Assembly: GCA_910592205.1 (NCBI GenBank)
Contig: CAJVPJ010000643.1
Location: 1 to 20,073 of the forward strand
Reading direction: 5' to 3'
DNA length: 20,073 nucleotides
Source: Paraglomus occultum
Taxonomy: Eukaryota; Glomeromycota; Glomeromycetes; Paraglomerales; Paraglomeraceae
Shown: positions 9,901-20,073 of the stretch, piece by piece
How positions within the stretch are numbered: the first letter of the stretch is position 1
Layout: each line of letters starts with the position of its first letter
Position numbers and translations under genes: made by a program
Notes under the pieces: generated by a model
What the model saw: only the letters and a program-made list of their open reading frames with translations
Told to the model about the DNA's origin: nothing
Databases searched by the model: none

Positions 9901-12889
9901 ATCTGTAAAAGCAACATCCTGGATAGCATTCATCATAACACGATAAAAACGAGATGACTTTAAATCCGTCGCCGATGACGCTTCCTGGGAAGGACGGAAC
10001 GATATTAGCGATGCTATCGCGCAACCGAGTCGGAGTCCGGGATTAACAGATCCGCTTTCCCAGACGGATGTAATTCCGAACAAAATATCAGATAGTGCAG
10101 ACTTTTGTTTCTCCAGTTCTCCATGTCGGTCCCTACCCGCGGCTCTTCTTGTGTTAGGACCGCCAAATAAGGTACGCTGCAGATCGAACACTTCGTGGGG
10201 TATCAACTGACAAAGAATGTCCCTCCATCCGTTGATTGTAGATGAACACTTTAGAATCTGTGACATTATCGTTGTTGGTAATTCTGGTAAAACAGACAAT
10301 ATGTCCATTGCAGAAAAATATGAAAGTGCTTTGAGGGCGTGATCGAGAATAAATTCATCCGTCTGGAGTTTAAATAAGGCGTCCGGATTTGAATTTCCAT
10401 CTTTTCCGTCCGACTGATAAGGGAAGATCAATGGACGAACGTGATCAACGAGAAAGTCTTGCATAAATACATTATAGGAATCCGTATCTAGAAAATGTAA
10501 TACTTTAGTATCCAGTCCAGTCCTATTAATGTCATGAATATTGATGAAATAATTATACCGTCCATCTTCATAGCAATTAATTTGTAAAATTCGCATAATC
10601 GCACAATGATATCTTTCGGTTTGGAGTCAGTAGACATGACAACATTTGCGATATGTGAGACCATGACTGTCCATACTTTAGGATATCGTTAGAAGATATG
10701 TTGGCTAATAGGAGACAAACACAGCATAAATAATATCACAAGTAAAGTTACCAGTTCGAGGATCCACTACATCTCTCTCAATGCACGCGTTCAAAGTCTC
10801 AAGTATCAAACATATGCTTACAGGATGCAAACGGACCGTCTGCATAAGGCTCGATATAAATGGCAGTAAATCATCAACGTGAGCCTCTGCGCTAGTTCTA
10901 CAGATGTCCCTATAAAATCGAATGCAGACAGGTCTTTCAACATTAACTACATCTAAAAACTGTGGTATGACTTATCTTGCGCCTACTCACCTTATACATG
11001 ACAAGGTTGCAATTTCCATCTCACCTTCCTCACTCTTCGGATCAATTAATCCGGTATGGAATTTTCGTCTCTTTACCCATTCGCGCATTGCAAGTTTTAA
11101 TGACTGCCAGGATCTTCTTCGTCGTTCCCACAGATAGTATAACATTCTCATTCCAACCGCGTTAAGTCTTGTGTATTTCGATGAATCCTCCGTTTGTACT
11201 AACGAATTGGCAAATTTCAAAATTTTGAACGATATGGCCACGTCTGACGGAATGACCAAGGACGGAAGCGTATTGTACAAGATGTGGAGGCGAACTAAAG
11301 GAGGTTGTCGCTTGTCGCGAAGGGTATAAAGTATTACATAAAGAATTGGTAGTTTGTTATTCATTTTTGTGTTTGAACTATTTACAGTCTCGGATATCAA
11401 AGAATCTAAAGCTCTAACACGTAATTCTATACGTGGATGTAATAAATAAGGTATTAAAAACATGGTATTAAAATACATATTAGATGCTGCGATATCGTCT
11501 GATGATGAGGCTTCCAAGAAAGATCTCAATAGTTGAATTGTCTCTGAAAAGAGTTCAGCTATGGCTCCGGTGATGCTCATTGAACCGACGTAAGAGGATA
11601 TCTAGAAATCAACAAAGCGAGTTTAGAATTTCGATTGGCATGTGTGAATCGGTTAAGCGTGTGAATGGTTACGTTTGTATACTCGCCTCGTCTGACAAAG
11701 CATTTTCAATAAATTCGCTTTTGATCGCGTCGTTTCGCAAAGTTTCGATTATTCGAAGCAAATCCAGAATTTCTTTTTGAACGTGTTCTATTGTTATTTC
11801 GCATAATATCTGAAATAATGGCAAAATAGCAAATTGAGCAATTAAACTCGAGATAACGTTTTTATTGTCTTTCTTGACTTGATGCTCCAACACATTTGTC
11901 ATAATTTTTAAAATCAAATTTTGCTGTTCCACTGTGTCACAGTCCAATAACAGATAAGAAAGTGCTGGCCATGTTATTGTAAATTCAGGCAACGCTTCGA
12001 CTGTTTTACTGAAAGAGCATAACTGGGATAATACTCTTAGTAAAAAGGTCACAGAGATTCTCAAATTATGCGCACTGCATGCAAGAGATAGTATGTGAAC
12101 TGTCAATCTTGGTGAAAAATCCCTCAAAAAAGTCTCCTTTGGGAAAAAATTTCCAACAAGCAATTGAACCATAGATTGATTCAAAATGTATGATTTTTCA
12201 AAGGAGGTTTTGTCTATTATTGGTAGCCTTTCTGAGACTGTTAATAAGTAATCAAAGATCTTCTCTCTTAGCATTCCATATTTTTTGGAATCCAAATTTT
12301 TATACATTAATCGAACCAATAGTTGAGACAGGGCCATACTCCAATATGCGTCTCCACACATGAGGGCAAAATCCAAGAAGGGTTTCATTATTTCCAACGT
12401 GTTTACTAATGTTCTTACATCAGTTTGCTCTTCATCAAACTCAAATATCTTGTCGCATTGAGCAACGACCATTATCCATGACTCCGGCTTGGACCTAACA
12501 ATTGATATGTACGGGTGAACCATGCCGTCGTTCGAATCCTTGATCTTAAATATTGTTTTATATTCGCCTTTCGTAGTGTGTACATGGTGGAGCAAAAGGT
12601 CCGTTATACCAACGAGTAAACATTCAAGAATTTCTGGGCTCGCAGTTTGTATCGCATATGCAAGTTCGTTTAGTCCATTTATCCACTCTATTGCGCCTGA
12701 TCGAACCAATTGTATAATTCCCGAGATGGCAGTAGAAGAAACGATGCTAGATTTAGATGAAACTGAAGACCATAGCTGATCAATAGGTGCGTTCGCATTG
12801 TCAGACTTGGATTGATTGGGAGACTTTGGGTTTGTGGAGATGGTTGATATCAAGTCGCGTACTTTCAGTATTTGCGTAGAACGGTCCAT
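6933..12889 (-). CDS. Focadhesin / RST1 homologue (SKI-exosome cofactor)
   Basis: Exons 12889..11687, 11601..11025, 10952..10752, 10675..10559, 10487..9711, 9642..8996, 8889..7927, 7843..7160 and 7088..6933, all phase-consistent; 1,774 aa, close to animal focadhesin (about 1,800) and plant RST1 (about 1,840). It is a long helical-repeat (HEAT/ARM-like) protein with no membrane segments. Family landmarks are VHPYISIV with a following W near residue 124, LDTLNA/RDVV-like repeats, IAENP-free helical units in the middle, PTDYSRLP near 1313 and VLPPVNWYPLL near 1370, in the same order and spacing as in animal focadhesin. Plant RST1 and human FOCAD associate with the SKI complex, which feeds mRNA to the cytoplasmic exosome; the same role is inferred here. 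Intron 1 begins GC rather than GT. The start at 12889 is the first in-frame ATG after a stop; a short upstream exon cannot be excluded, since the frame stays open for 24 further codons. Confidence 0.88.
11602..11686 (-). other. Non-canonical GC-AG intron (focadhesin intron 1)
   Basis: The donor reads GAG|GCGAGT, matching the U1-complementary consensus at every position except the C at +2, which is the usual profile of a GC-AG intron. A TCTAAAC branch-like sequence lies about 22 nt before the TTCTAG acceptor. The 85-bp intron is the only option that keeps phase 0 on both sides: the two nearby GT donors (GTATAC, GTAACC) both lead to stops in exon 2. Confidence 0.7.
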
Positions 12890-13200
12890 GTATTCGATAT
12901 TAACGTCTTTTGCTGTTAATATTACAATTAATATAGATGAGATCAATCTATTTCCATATTGGGAAAAATTCGTATGTAAAAATTCGAGTCATCCCTACGA
13001 TCGATAATCGACACACGAAATTACGAATCTGTCAAAAGTCTACAAGGTCTTGACTTTTTGACAAGAATTTTTATTGCAAAGCAAATCACTTTGTGTCCTT
13101 AAACAATATTCTCCATAACCAAAAATAGGTGATCGCTTTTATCTAAGTTGTCATATCCGGGTGACTCATGCAACGTCATATTAATATGTGAGGAATCAAG

Positions 13201-13228
13201 TAATTGATATGGTGTAATTGATATGGTG
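13201..13228. repeat. Two tandem copies of the 14-mer TAATTGATATGGTG
   Basis: Two perfect adjacent copies followed by TAA, the beginning of a third. It lies about 310 bp upstream of the focadhesin start and 700 bp upstream of MAK5. It could be a duplicated factor-binding site or a chance slippage product; nothing in the sequence decides between these. Confidence 0.8.
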
Positions 13229-13405
13229 TAAGCACTTTCCTTTAAATAAAGAATACATATTTACATGGGACGGTCCTTGTTCCCTGTAAAAATTATCTAT
13301 TAGTCACGACAGCGGTAATTATTTGCGTAATGGATTTATAACTGAAAGGCTCGCAAAAACTAGCAAATAATTGACATGTCAATTAATTTGCTCGATGAAC
13401 TTTGA

Positions 13406-13677
13406 GACCCAGAAGATGCTTACCGACTCGTCGAGAACTCATTCATCACAGTTTTACTTCCGGTGGCTGAAAGTTCTGATCGTGAACAATTGTCTCAACA
13501 ACTGCCCAACATATTTAAAAACAAAAACTATAGTTGCAAGCCTAAGGTAAAGACTTAGAAAACTTTGCAAATTTAGAGTGAGTGCAAGAAAAAATTAGCA
13601 GTCGAGAAATAGATTTAGAGCAATTAAAAGAAGAACACCAAGAATATCAGCAATACCATCCTATATTGGTTTATTAA
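13406..13677 (+). pseudogene. Probable broken coding fragment, coiled-coil end, family unknown
   Basis: A 50-codon frame (13406-13558) reads DPEDAYRLVENSF, then VLLPVAESSDREQLSQQLP and NIFKNKNYSCKPK. After 23 bp another frame (13582-13677) gives KISSREIDLEQLKEEHQEY and QQYHPILVY before a stop. Both have protein-like composition, and the second looks like a coiled coil. There is no start codon, the frames differ, and the gap is too short for an intron, so the pair looks like a decayed gene or a repeat remnant. Chance open frames remain possible. Confidence 0.25.
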
Positions 13678-13910
13678 AGTTTGTTCTTATTGTTTATTCT
13701 TGTTATTTTACTAGCGAAAGTATGACCCATTACGGAGATAAATCGCACATTAGATATTACTTGATTGTGGTTTTGAGTATCAAAGGCTTTATCCGACAAT
13801 CACTATTAACATTATATTAATATTAATATATTAGAAGTTTGTTTAATTTCGTGACTGCGCCAAGTTCCACAAACATAAAATTCTGGTCACTCAGAAAATT
13901 TATCGCAGTG

Positions 13911-13926
13911 TATATTAATTAATATA
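13911..13926. promoter_or_regulatory. 16-bp perfect palindrome abutting the MAK5 start codon
   Basis: TATATTAATTAATATA is its own reverse complement and ends one base before the ATG at 13927. It could form a weak A/U hairpin in the leader or act as an AT-rich factor site. AT-rich DNA produces such palindromes fairly often, so function is open. Confidence 0.35.
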
Positions 13927-16900
13927 ATGGGAAAACGTAGAAAGAAGCCGTTGACGGCAAATCCAGGATCAAAGCCTATTCAAACAGCTCGACCTAGTAA
14001 AAAGACAAAAACAGAATTAACTCCGGCCAATCCTTCATCTTCACAGAAAAAACGCAAGCATGGAAAGGACTCAAATCCAAAGCCCGATAAGCACAGTCGT
14101 CCAAACTCATCAACAGATGAACAAGAATTCGTTGAGATTGACAACATGGATTGGTCTGAGGTTGTTTGTCCTGATTCGGTATTTCTCGGTGATGACCTTG
14201 GTGGATTTTTATGTCTTGAAGAAATCGATGGGGTTGATGTCGAATATAAAGGAGATGATAAAGTGGGAAAAATTGTAAAATTCAAAGTAAGTTCGTCGGG
14301 CAATTATCGCAATCACAAACATAAAATAAATAAATAATTTTTTTCGTATCAGAAAGTGAAGGGCTGGAAACAAAATTCTAATAAAAGAGGCTCTGCAAAG
14401 CCCGAGGAACCCTTATCGATCGAAGAAACACAGAAATACTATGATCTTGATGAGTTTAATGAGGAGTTGGTTGCGAAATTGGAGGACGCAGGAGAGCAGG
14501 ATGACGCAACGACTAGCGATGAGGCCCCCCCAAAAAATCTGGATAATCAAAAGGACGGGCTTGTGAACGAAAATGGATCCGAAGACGTCGATGACGATGA
14601 CGAGCGGGCGGCCGTCGGTGATTCTGACACGGACGAAAAAATGAAGATATCAGAAAGTGAGCAGAAAACACCTCAAAAAAAAACAAAAAAAGGGGCAGAC
14701 GCAAATTGTAAAAGAACAAAACATTCCCTTGAAAGGTAACTAAACGCAACGCATCAAATTGGCGATTATCATTTTCTGCGCTTCCTGTTGTAACTCTATT
14801 GGATACCTCCTCTATCTTATTTTTTAATACAGATTCTCCTTGGTCGGCTTTTAACCTCTTCCCTGCGGTATTGGAAGCTTTAGAGTCTTTAACCTTTACC
14901 AAGCCAACTCCCATTCAAGAGAAAGCACTGCCTTTTGGGTTATCCGGACGCGATGTCATAGGCACAGCCGAAACAGGGTCTGGGAAGACTTTAGCTTTCG
15001 GCATTCCCATCTTACAGCATTTACTAGCGATGAATGAAAAGGAACGGGAATGTGAGTTGGCGGGCTTGATTCTGACGCCTACGAGAGAATTGACAATTCA
15101 AGTTAAAGATCATCTCAAGGATATTGGCAAGCATGCGCGTCTGAAGGTACGCCCCGCGTAGTTTATTGTCTACAGTTTAATATCTTTCAGTAACGTTACC
15201 CCCTCTTTCCTTTAAGATAATGACAATAGTAGGGGGCATGTCAGTTCAGAAGCAAAATCGCTTGCTATCACAAAAACCTAATATAATAGTTGCCACACCG
15301 GGACGCTTATGGGATATAATTTCTGCCGATTCCACCTTTCTCAACCGTCTTCGATCGATTCGGTTTCTCGTTCTGGATGAAGCAGATCGCATGTTGGAAA
15401 AGAATCATTTCAACGAACTTTCACAAATACTGACGGTTCTTTCTCGCAAGCGCGTACATACAGATGAATGGGGAGCAGAAGCAAAAGTCACCAACATTGA
15501 TTTACCTCCAAGACAGACATTTGTGTTTTCTGCTACATTAGATGCGAGTTTGAAAGAGGACTTGAAGAAGAGAAGGTGGAAGAGTAAGAGTGGGGACGGA
15601 GGAATGGATAAAGATGGGAAGAATGGTACGATGGAAGAGCTGATGGGGAGGTTAGAGTTTCAAGATGAACAACCAGCATTTGTGGATGTGACTTCCGATG
15701 ATGTAGTTCCGGAGTCTCTTGAGGAATCAAAGGTTGATTGTACTGTCAATGATAAGGTAAGCTTAGTAACATGTACAATGGCGTGGATTTCGATATGCAC
15801 AGAATTTAGAGACGAATAATTTATTGATTTATCCTGTTTTGTAGGACGTCTATGTGTACTATTTCGTTCTTCGATACCCAGGCCGTACATTAATATTTGT
15901 TAATAGTATTGATGCTATTCGTCGGTTGGTTCCTGTGATGAGACTTTTGAGTGTTGAAGTGCTTGGACTACACGCTCAGATGCAACAGAAACAACGCTTA
16001 AAAAATCTGGACCGGTAAGGATAAAATTATTAATTTCGTGTTCTTTATTAGGTGCAAAGGTATAAATTTATTAAATGATTCGAACTGTTTGTTTTTCTTA
16101 TCTTTATTGACATTTGTTATATAGATTTAAGGCTAACGACAAAGCAGTGATGGTAGCTAGCGACGTTGCAGCCAGAGGGCTGGATATTCCTATGGTAGAA
16201 CACGTGATTCATTACCAATTACCTCGCTCGGGAGATGTAAGTTGTGATAAAATGTGTTTAATTTTTTATTTTAACTTAACAAAGGTCTATCACGTGCATT
16301 TAGATATACGTCCATAGAAGTGGGAGAACTGCGAGAGCACGTAAATCAGGAATAAGTTTAATGCTCTGCAGTCCTGAAGAACAAAGCTTATATAAAAAGA
16401 TATGCTACAAGCTCAAGAAAGGTTGAGTATATTTTAGACTAGTTTGACACTTTATCTTATCTTAATACACATGCTGACATAGTTCAACTTGATCAGCTGG
16501 TGGGCTACCCGATTTCCCTGTGGAACATGATATTGTAAAGAAGCTCAAGCAACGCATAAATCTAGCGAAACAGATTGACGCCGAGGAGCATCGTCTGCAA
16601 AAGGTGCATTTTCTATACATATTCAACTTGAATGAAATGCAAGGGTCTTTTGTTTTTAATATTCTACTCTTTAGGTTGGTCATGATGATGACTGGTATAA
16701 ACGAGCGGCCAAAGAACTTGAAATTGATATTGATGAGGATTTGTATGTATTATTTGCTTGAGCGGACTCAATTGATTATTTGCTCTAACAAGTCTTTACG
16801 TGTAGACTAAAAAATGCGGATAGTTCCGAAACGAAAGAGAAGAAACAACGTATCAAGTCGCTTAAAACGCAATTAAAATCACTGTTGTCGCAGCCAGTAA

Positions 16901-17152
16901 TTCCAAGAGGTATATCAACAAAATACATCACAAGTGGCGTCGTGAGGGATTTGGCTGATCGGTTGTTAGATGAGAAGACGCGTAAGTTGTGATATATTTT
17001 ATATGATGAAGACGCCATTTTGGGGATCCATGTTAACTTATTATACATTTGTAGATAATCCATCATTGCTAGGCATCAAACATACAAAAGCAACAGAAGA
17101 TTTGAGAAATAAAAATAAGAAAATAAAGAAAATAAAGAAAGTAAAAATTTGA
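13927..17152 (+). CDS. MAK5: MAK5/DDX24-type DEAD-box RNA helicase (ribosome biogenesis)
   Basis: Exons 13927..14286, 14353..about 14735 (end uncertain), 14833..15146, 15217..15756, 15845..16014, 16125..16236, 16304..16421, 16497..16603, 16675..16742, 16806..16981 and 17055..17152; about 805-815 aa, normal for the family. Mak5 is a nucleolar ATPase needed for early 60S subunit assembly. The Lys-rich start and the [14 protein letters not shown] element are Mak5/DDX24-specific. Helicase motifs follow in order: Q motif FTKPTPIQ, motif I AETGSGKT, Ia TPTREL, Ib [41 protein letters not shown] and [10 protein letters not shown]. The tail ends in Lys repeats after LLGIKH. Every junction is phase-consistent except exon 2 to exon 3: the best donor (AAAG|GTAACT at 14736) is one base out of phase. 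Alternatives at 14708 or 14656 restore frame but are weaker splice sites. Confidence 0.93.
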
Positions 17153-17282
17153 ATCTAAAAAGGAAATTCGTCCGTAACTAATGTTTATTCACGTGACCCT
17201 GGAAATACTCTAAATTTTTCGAGTTGTAAGGGGGGGGGTTTTGCCAGCTAACAATCCGTTCCTCTTTCTCGATTATCCCACC
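17153..17282. other. Short intergenic region between MAK5 and GCDH with a G9 run
   Basis: Only 130 bp separate two tandem plus-strand genes, so it holds the MAK5 3' end and the GCDH promoter together. It includes nine consecutive G (17230-17238). The GCDH start has a good context, CCACCATGA. Confidence 0.6.
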
Positions 17283-19157
17283 ATGATTCGTACTCGTATT
17301 AACACTTTAAGACGATTGTTTCCAGCCAAACACTTCCGAGAATGTCGGTGGAAATCGTCCTTAGCAGGTGAGTATAGTTTATAATATACAACTCGATACT
17401 ATTTGAAGTTCTGTCAATGACACTTTTTTGCAGCAACATATAATTGGGAAGACCCATTATTGTTGGAGAAGCAGCTGACAGACGAAGAATTAGCTGTTCG
17501 GTAAAAATATTTAATTTTTATTACATGACAAGTTGGTCATTATTTAATACCTTGTTTTCTACAGTGAAACTGCTCATGCATACAGTCAGGGTAAACTCTT
17601 TCCGAGGATATTAAAAGCCTACCGTCATGAACGTAAGTAATGCAGAGACGCGCATACAATTGTTAATAAAGAAGAGAAATATGAATAACAAATATATTAG
17701 TACTTGTTTGCTATAGACTATGACCGTGACGTGCTACATGAAATGGGAGCATTGGGTCTGCTCGGTTCAACAATAAAAGGATATGGATGTGCTGGGGTAT
17801 CGTCGGTCGCATACGGTCTCATTGCACGCGAAATTGAAAGGTACTTGTAAATGCATAGCTTTTAACGTATTATATTGAAACCCACAGTTTTTCAAAGATC
17901 TTTCCATCAAGTCGTTGACGTGAATCTATCATTAACAATAGGATCGACAGCGGCTATAGGTCTGTTATGAGCGTTCAGTCTTCGTTGGTTATGCATCCGA
18001 TTTATGAGTTTGGATCACAAGAGCAGAAGGATAAATATTTAACCAAACTAGGTATCTATTGATCATTGTCCATGTCGCGTTTTTCTGGAATTCCTCTAGT
18101 TGATCGTTCTACAATTTCGTATTTTCCCCATCTTATAAAGCTAAAGGTGAAATAGTGGGCGCGTTTGGATTAACCGAACCCAACCATGGCTCAGATCCAT
18201 CTAGTATGGAAACCTACGCTCACAAGATAGGCCATACTTACATTCTCAACGGGACAAAGACGTGGATCACGAATTCTCCTATTGCCGACATCTTGATTGT
18301 CTGGGCAAAATGCAAAGAGGATAACAAAATACGTGGATTTATACTCGAAAAAGTACAGAAACTTTGTCTTTTATAAGCACATATAACATAGCCCCGTCTA
18401 ATAAGCTTTTGCTATAGGGGATGAAAGGTCTATTTACACCCACGATTGAGGGTAAGTTATCCCTTCGAGCATCTATCACCGGAATGATAATGATGGATGG
18501 TGTTGAAGTTCCCGAGGAAAATGTACTTCCTCATATCGAGGGCCTTAAGGTGCGTATCCATGCAGGATCTGTTTATTTCAAATCGAGATGAATGCTAAGC
18601 ATTATTTAATCTTAACAGGGCCCATTCACTTGCCTGAACAATGCAAGATATGGAATTGCATGGGGAGTTCTTGGCGCTGCGGAATTCTGTCTTGCCCAAG
18701 CGCGTCAATATGCACTTGATCGTCGTCAATTTGGAGTACCGTTGGCCAGGTTTCAGTTAATTCAGAAGAAGTTCGCTGATGCAAACACTGAAATCGCACT
18801 TGGTCTGCAAGGATGTCTTCGTGTCGGTAGATTGAAGGACGAGGGCAAAATAGCACCCGAGTTGATATCCATGATAAAACGTAATTCGTGTGGAAAAGCG
18901 CTTGAAATTGCACGATCGATGCGAGAAGTTTTAGGCGGAAATGGTATCAGCGACGAGTATCATATAATCAGACACGAGCAGAATTTGGTTAGCACTAATA
19001 CCTATGAAGGTAATATTAACAGAAAAAATGCTGAGAATTGTTGGCCGTGGAGCAGGCATCTAATCTTCATCTTACGCTTGCAACAGGAACACATGATATT
19101 CATTCTTTAATTCTTGGAAAAGCAATAACAGGTCATCAGGCATTTACAGCATCGTAA
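17283..19157 (+). CDS. GCDH: Glutaryl-CoA dehydrogenase, mitochondrial
   Basis: Exons 17283..17367, 17434..17500, 17565..17632, 17717..17840, 17942..18051, 18141..18352, 18418..18549, 18619..19009 and 19087..19157; eight phase-consistent introns of 64-101 bp; 419 aa. This FAD enzyme of the acyl-CoA dehydrogenase family oxidises and decarboxylates glutaryl-CoA to crotonyl-CoA in lysine, hydroxylysine and tryptophan breakdown, passing electrons to ETF. The N-terminus ([13 protein letters not shown]...RWKSS) is an Arg-rich mitochondrial presequence. GCDH-specific features are SGYRS (Arg121/Ser122, glutarate-end recognition), [40 protein letters not shown]-type loop [10 protein letters not shown], the SLRAS and [11 protein letters not shown] segments, and [19 protein letters not shown]. 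The catalytic base is Glu396 in TYEGTHDIH, split by the last intron just after its codon. No peroxisomal C-terminal signal is seen. Confidence 0.95.
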
Positions 19158-19402
19158 TCTCAGAGTTACATAAATTGTTATCGCAAAGTTATTTAGGAAA
19201 AAAATGCAAGTTGTCACTGTCGACGTGAAAATCGTAACTACATGCAGATCTATCGATTATGTATACGTTGACGTAAATAATGGCAGCAGCTGTTGCTCAG
19301 ACCTATAGTTCCAAATATGATGTTCAGTTAATAAATATAGCCTGCGATACGTCTAGTCAGCTGCTTACAGCACGGATCTAACAAGTTATCACACGTTGAC
19401 AT
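19158..19402. other. Convergent 3' region between GCDH and TRM1
   Basis: About 245 bp between two facing stop codons, expected to hold both polyadenylation sites. An AATAAA-type hexamer occurs on the plus strand at about 19330-19335, roughly 175 nt after the GCDH stop. Nothing else stands out. Confidence 0.4.
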
Positions 19403-20073
19403 TCATGTTATAATTTCATCCGACTGCCCTTTCTTATCTACTATCAGTTCATTATCATTATCATGCAACGCTGTCGCTGTAGCTACTGACACGTCATCTT
19501 CATTCCTGTCCAACGCTACTTTTTTCACTACCTGTTCGTTGTCCTTATCTTTGCTATAAATGTAGATTTAATAAATTCTCGTATTCATTCGATAAAATGC
19601 CTTTGACAAGTTCAATGCTTACACTTTGCGTTTCCTTTGACCAGCGCGTGGTTTTGGTCCCCAATTTTTTTCAGGGTTCATTTGATATCTCACGAGTTTT
19701 ATCTTTCTTGATGGTGGCTCGGCCTCTTTATTATGAGTAAAATCTACTTCAAGACTTTATAAACGAAAGTGTCCCAATCAGAATCTCATTTCAAAACTTT
19801 GTCAACCTAAATGTGTTGAACAAAACTTACGTCGGTTCCACTGATAAGATTTTTTTTGAGGGCGAGTTTTCAGCAATATTCTTTTGAACAACAGGTTCGC
19901 GCTTGACCTGTAATGGGAACACGAGTTTACTACGCTTTTTCGCTACATGTGTTAATAGCACGAAAAGATCTGCTTCTAACCCATCCTCGCATAATGTCCC
20001 AGATTACTCCAGGTTGGGCATTGGTTTTCACTGATCCAGCTAGTGCATGTGACGCAGAGACTTGATAATTGGC
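19403..20073 (-). CDS. TRM1: TRM1, tRNA (guanine26-N2)-dimethyltransferase (3' part, runs off the right edge)
   Basis: Exons 20073..19981 (partial), 19907..19831, 19754..19623 and 19553..19403, with phase-consistent introns of 73, 76 and 69 bp; 150 C-terminal residues are present. Trm1 makes m2,2G26 in cytosolic and mitochondrial tRNAs using S-adenosylmethionine. The catalytic Rossmann domain lies outside the window. What is visible is the Trm1-specific C-terminal domain: YQVSASHALAGSVKTNA, WDIMRGWV (completed across an intron to WVKREPV), NSPSKKILSVEP, EVDFTHN and NPEKNWGPKPRAGQRKRK. After this basic block, which could act as a nuclear signal, there is an extra acidic Asp/Asn-rich tail of about 50 residues (DKDNEQVV ... 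NDNELIVDKKGQS), not part of the conserved domain. The gene converges on GCDH. Confidence 0.9.

Larger units (their letters stand above)
12890..13926. other. Divergent intergenic region between focadhesin and MAK5, with coding-like relics
   Basis: About 1 kb that must carry both promoters. It contains a direct repeat of a 14-mer (13201-13228), two coding-like fragments in different frames (13406-13558 and 13582-13677), very AT-rich DNA around 13805-13835, and a 16-bp palindrome ending at the MAK5 start codon. No intact gene can be supported and no tRNA was seen. Confidence 0.45.

Noticed and set aside
10971-10998. Focadhesin junction using donor GTATAAGG or GTGAGT near 10990
   Set aside because: These give introns that are too short or out of phase; donor GTGAGA at 11024 with acceptor TTTTTAG gives a normal 72-bp in-phase intron.
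14733-14832. Open frame running into the MAK5 Q-motif exon (KRNASNW...LFFNTD)
   Set aside because: It lies between a strong donor and a TTTTTAATACAG acceptor, and does not resemble the family just before the Q motif, so it is read as intron.
17230-17238. Run of nine G as a possible G-quadruplex or functional site
   Set aside because: It is a single homopolymer without further G-tracts; more likely a slippage-prone run.
1-20073. tRNA, rRNA, CRISPR array, transposon ends or biosynthetic cluster
   Set aside because: I found no cloverleaf with a GGTTCGAATCC-type arm, no regularly spaced repeats, no terminal inverted repeats with a transposase, and no metabolic clustering; the genes are unrelated housekeeping loci.

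Overview
This window is nuclear DNA from a fungus. Almost every gene is split by many short introns (about 60-110 bp, mostly GT-AG, often with a CTAAC/CTAAT-like branch site 10-30 nt before the acceptor), intergenic DNA is AT-rich, and the proteins are typical eukaryotic housekeeping families. The gene set (a full-length focadhesin/RST1 homologue, a UDP-xylose synthase, a glutaryl-CoA dehydrogenase, a bacterial-type RNase P protein) suggests an early-diverging filamentous fungus, perhaps Mucoromycota/Glomeromycotina. That placement is inference, not something the sequence proves. All exon models were built by hand, using reading-phase agreement at each splice junction as the main test.

Layout, left to right. 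Minus strand: the 5' part of VPS45 (cut by the left edge, starting at 487), an unrecognised small gene with an acidic tail (2156 to 1225), and UDP-glucuronate decarboxylase/UXS (4090 to 2593). A 1.7 kb stretch (4091-5767) follows, holding only a weak candidate small minus-strand gene (5289 to 4733). On the plus strand at 5768-6860 lies a five-exon gene for a protein with a mitochondrial-type N-terminus and a bacterial RNase P protein (RnpA) core. It converges, 72 bp apart, on a nine-exon minus-strand gene of about 1,774 codons (12889 to 6933) encoding focadhesin/RST1. A 1 kb divergent intergenic region (12890-13926) separates this from the plus-strand DEAD-box helicase MAK5/DDX24 (13927-17152, 11 exons), followed after 130 bp by glutaryl-CoA dehydrogenase (17283-19157, 9 exons). 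The right edge holds the 3' part of TRM1 on the minus strand (20073 to 19403).

The genes form no operon or cluster. Several touch RNA metabolism (RNase P protein, the SKI/exosome cofactor focadhesin, the pre-60S helicase MAK5, the tRNA methyltransferase TRM1), but this looks like ordinary neighbourhood. The most notable observation is the RnpA-like protein: it becomes visible only after joining five exons, because its conserved core is split across three reading frames. I saw no rRNA, tRNA, CRISPR array or recognisable intact mobile element.
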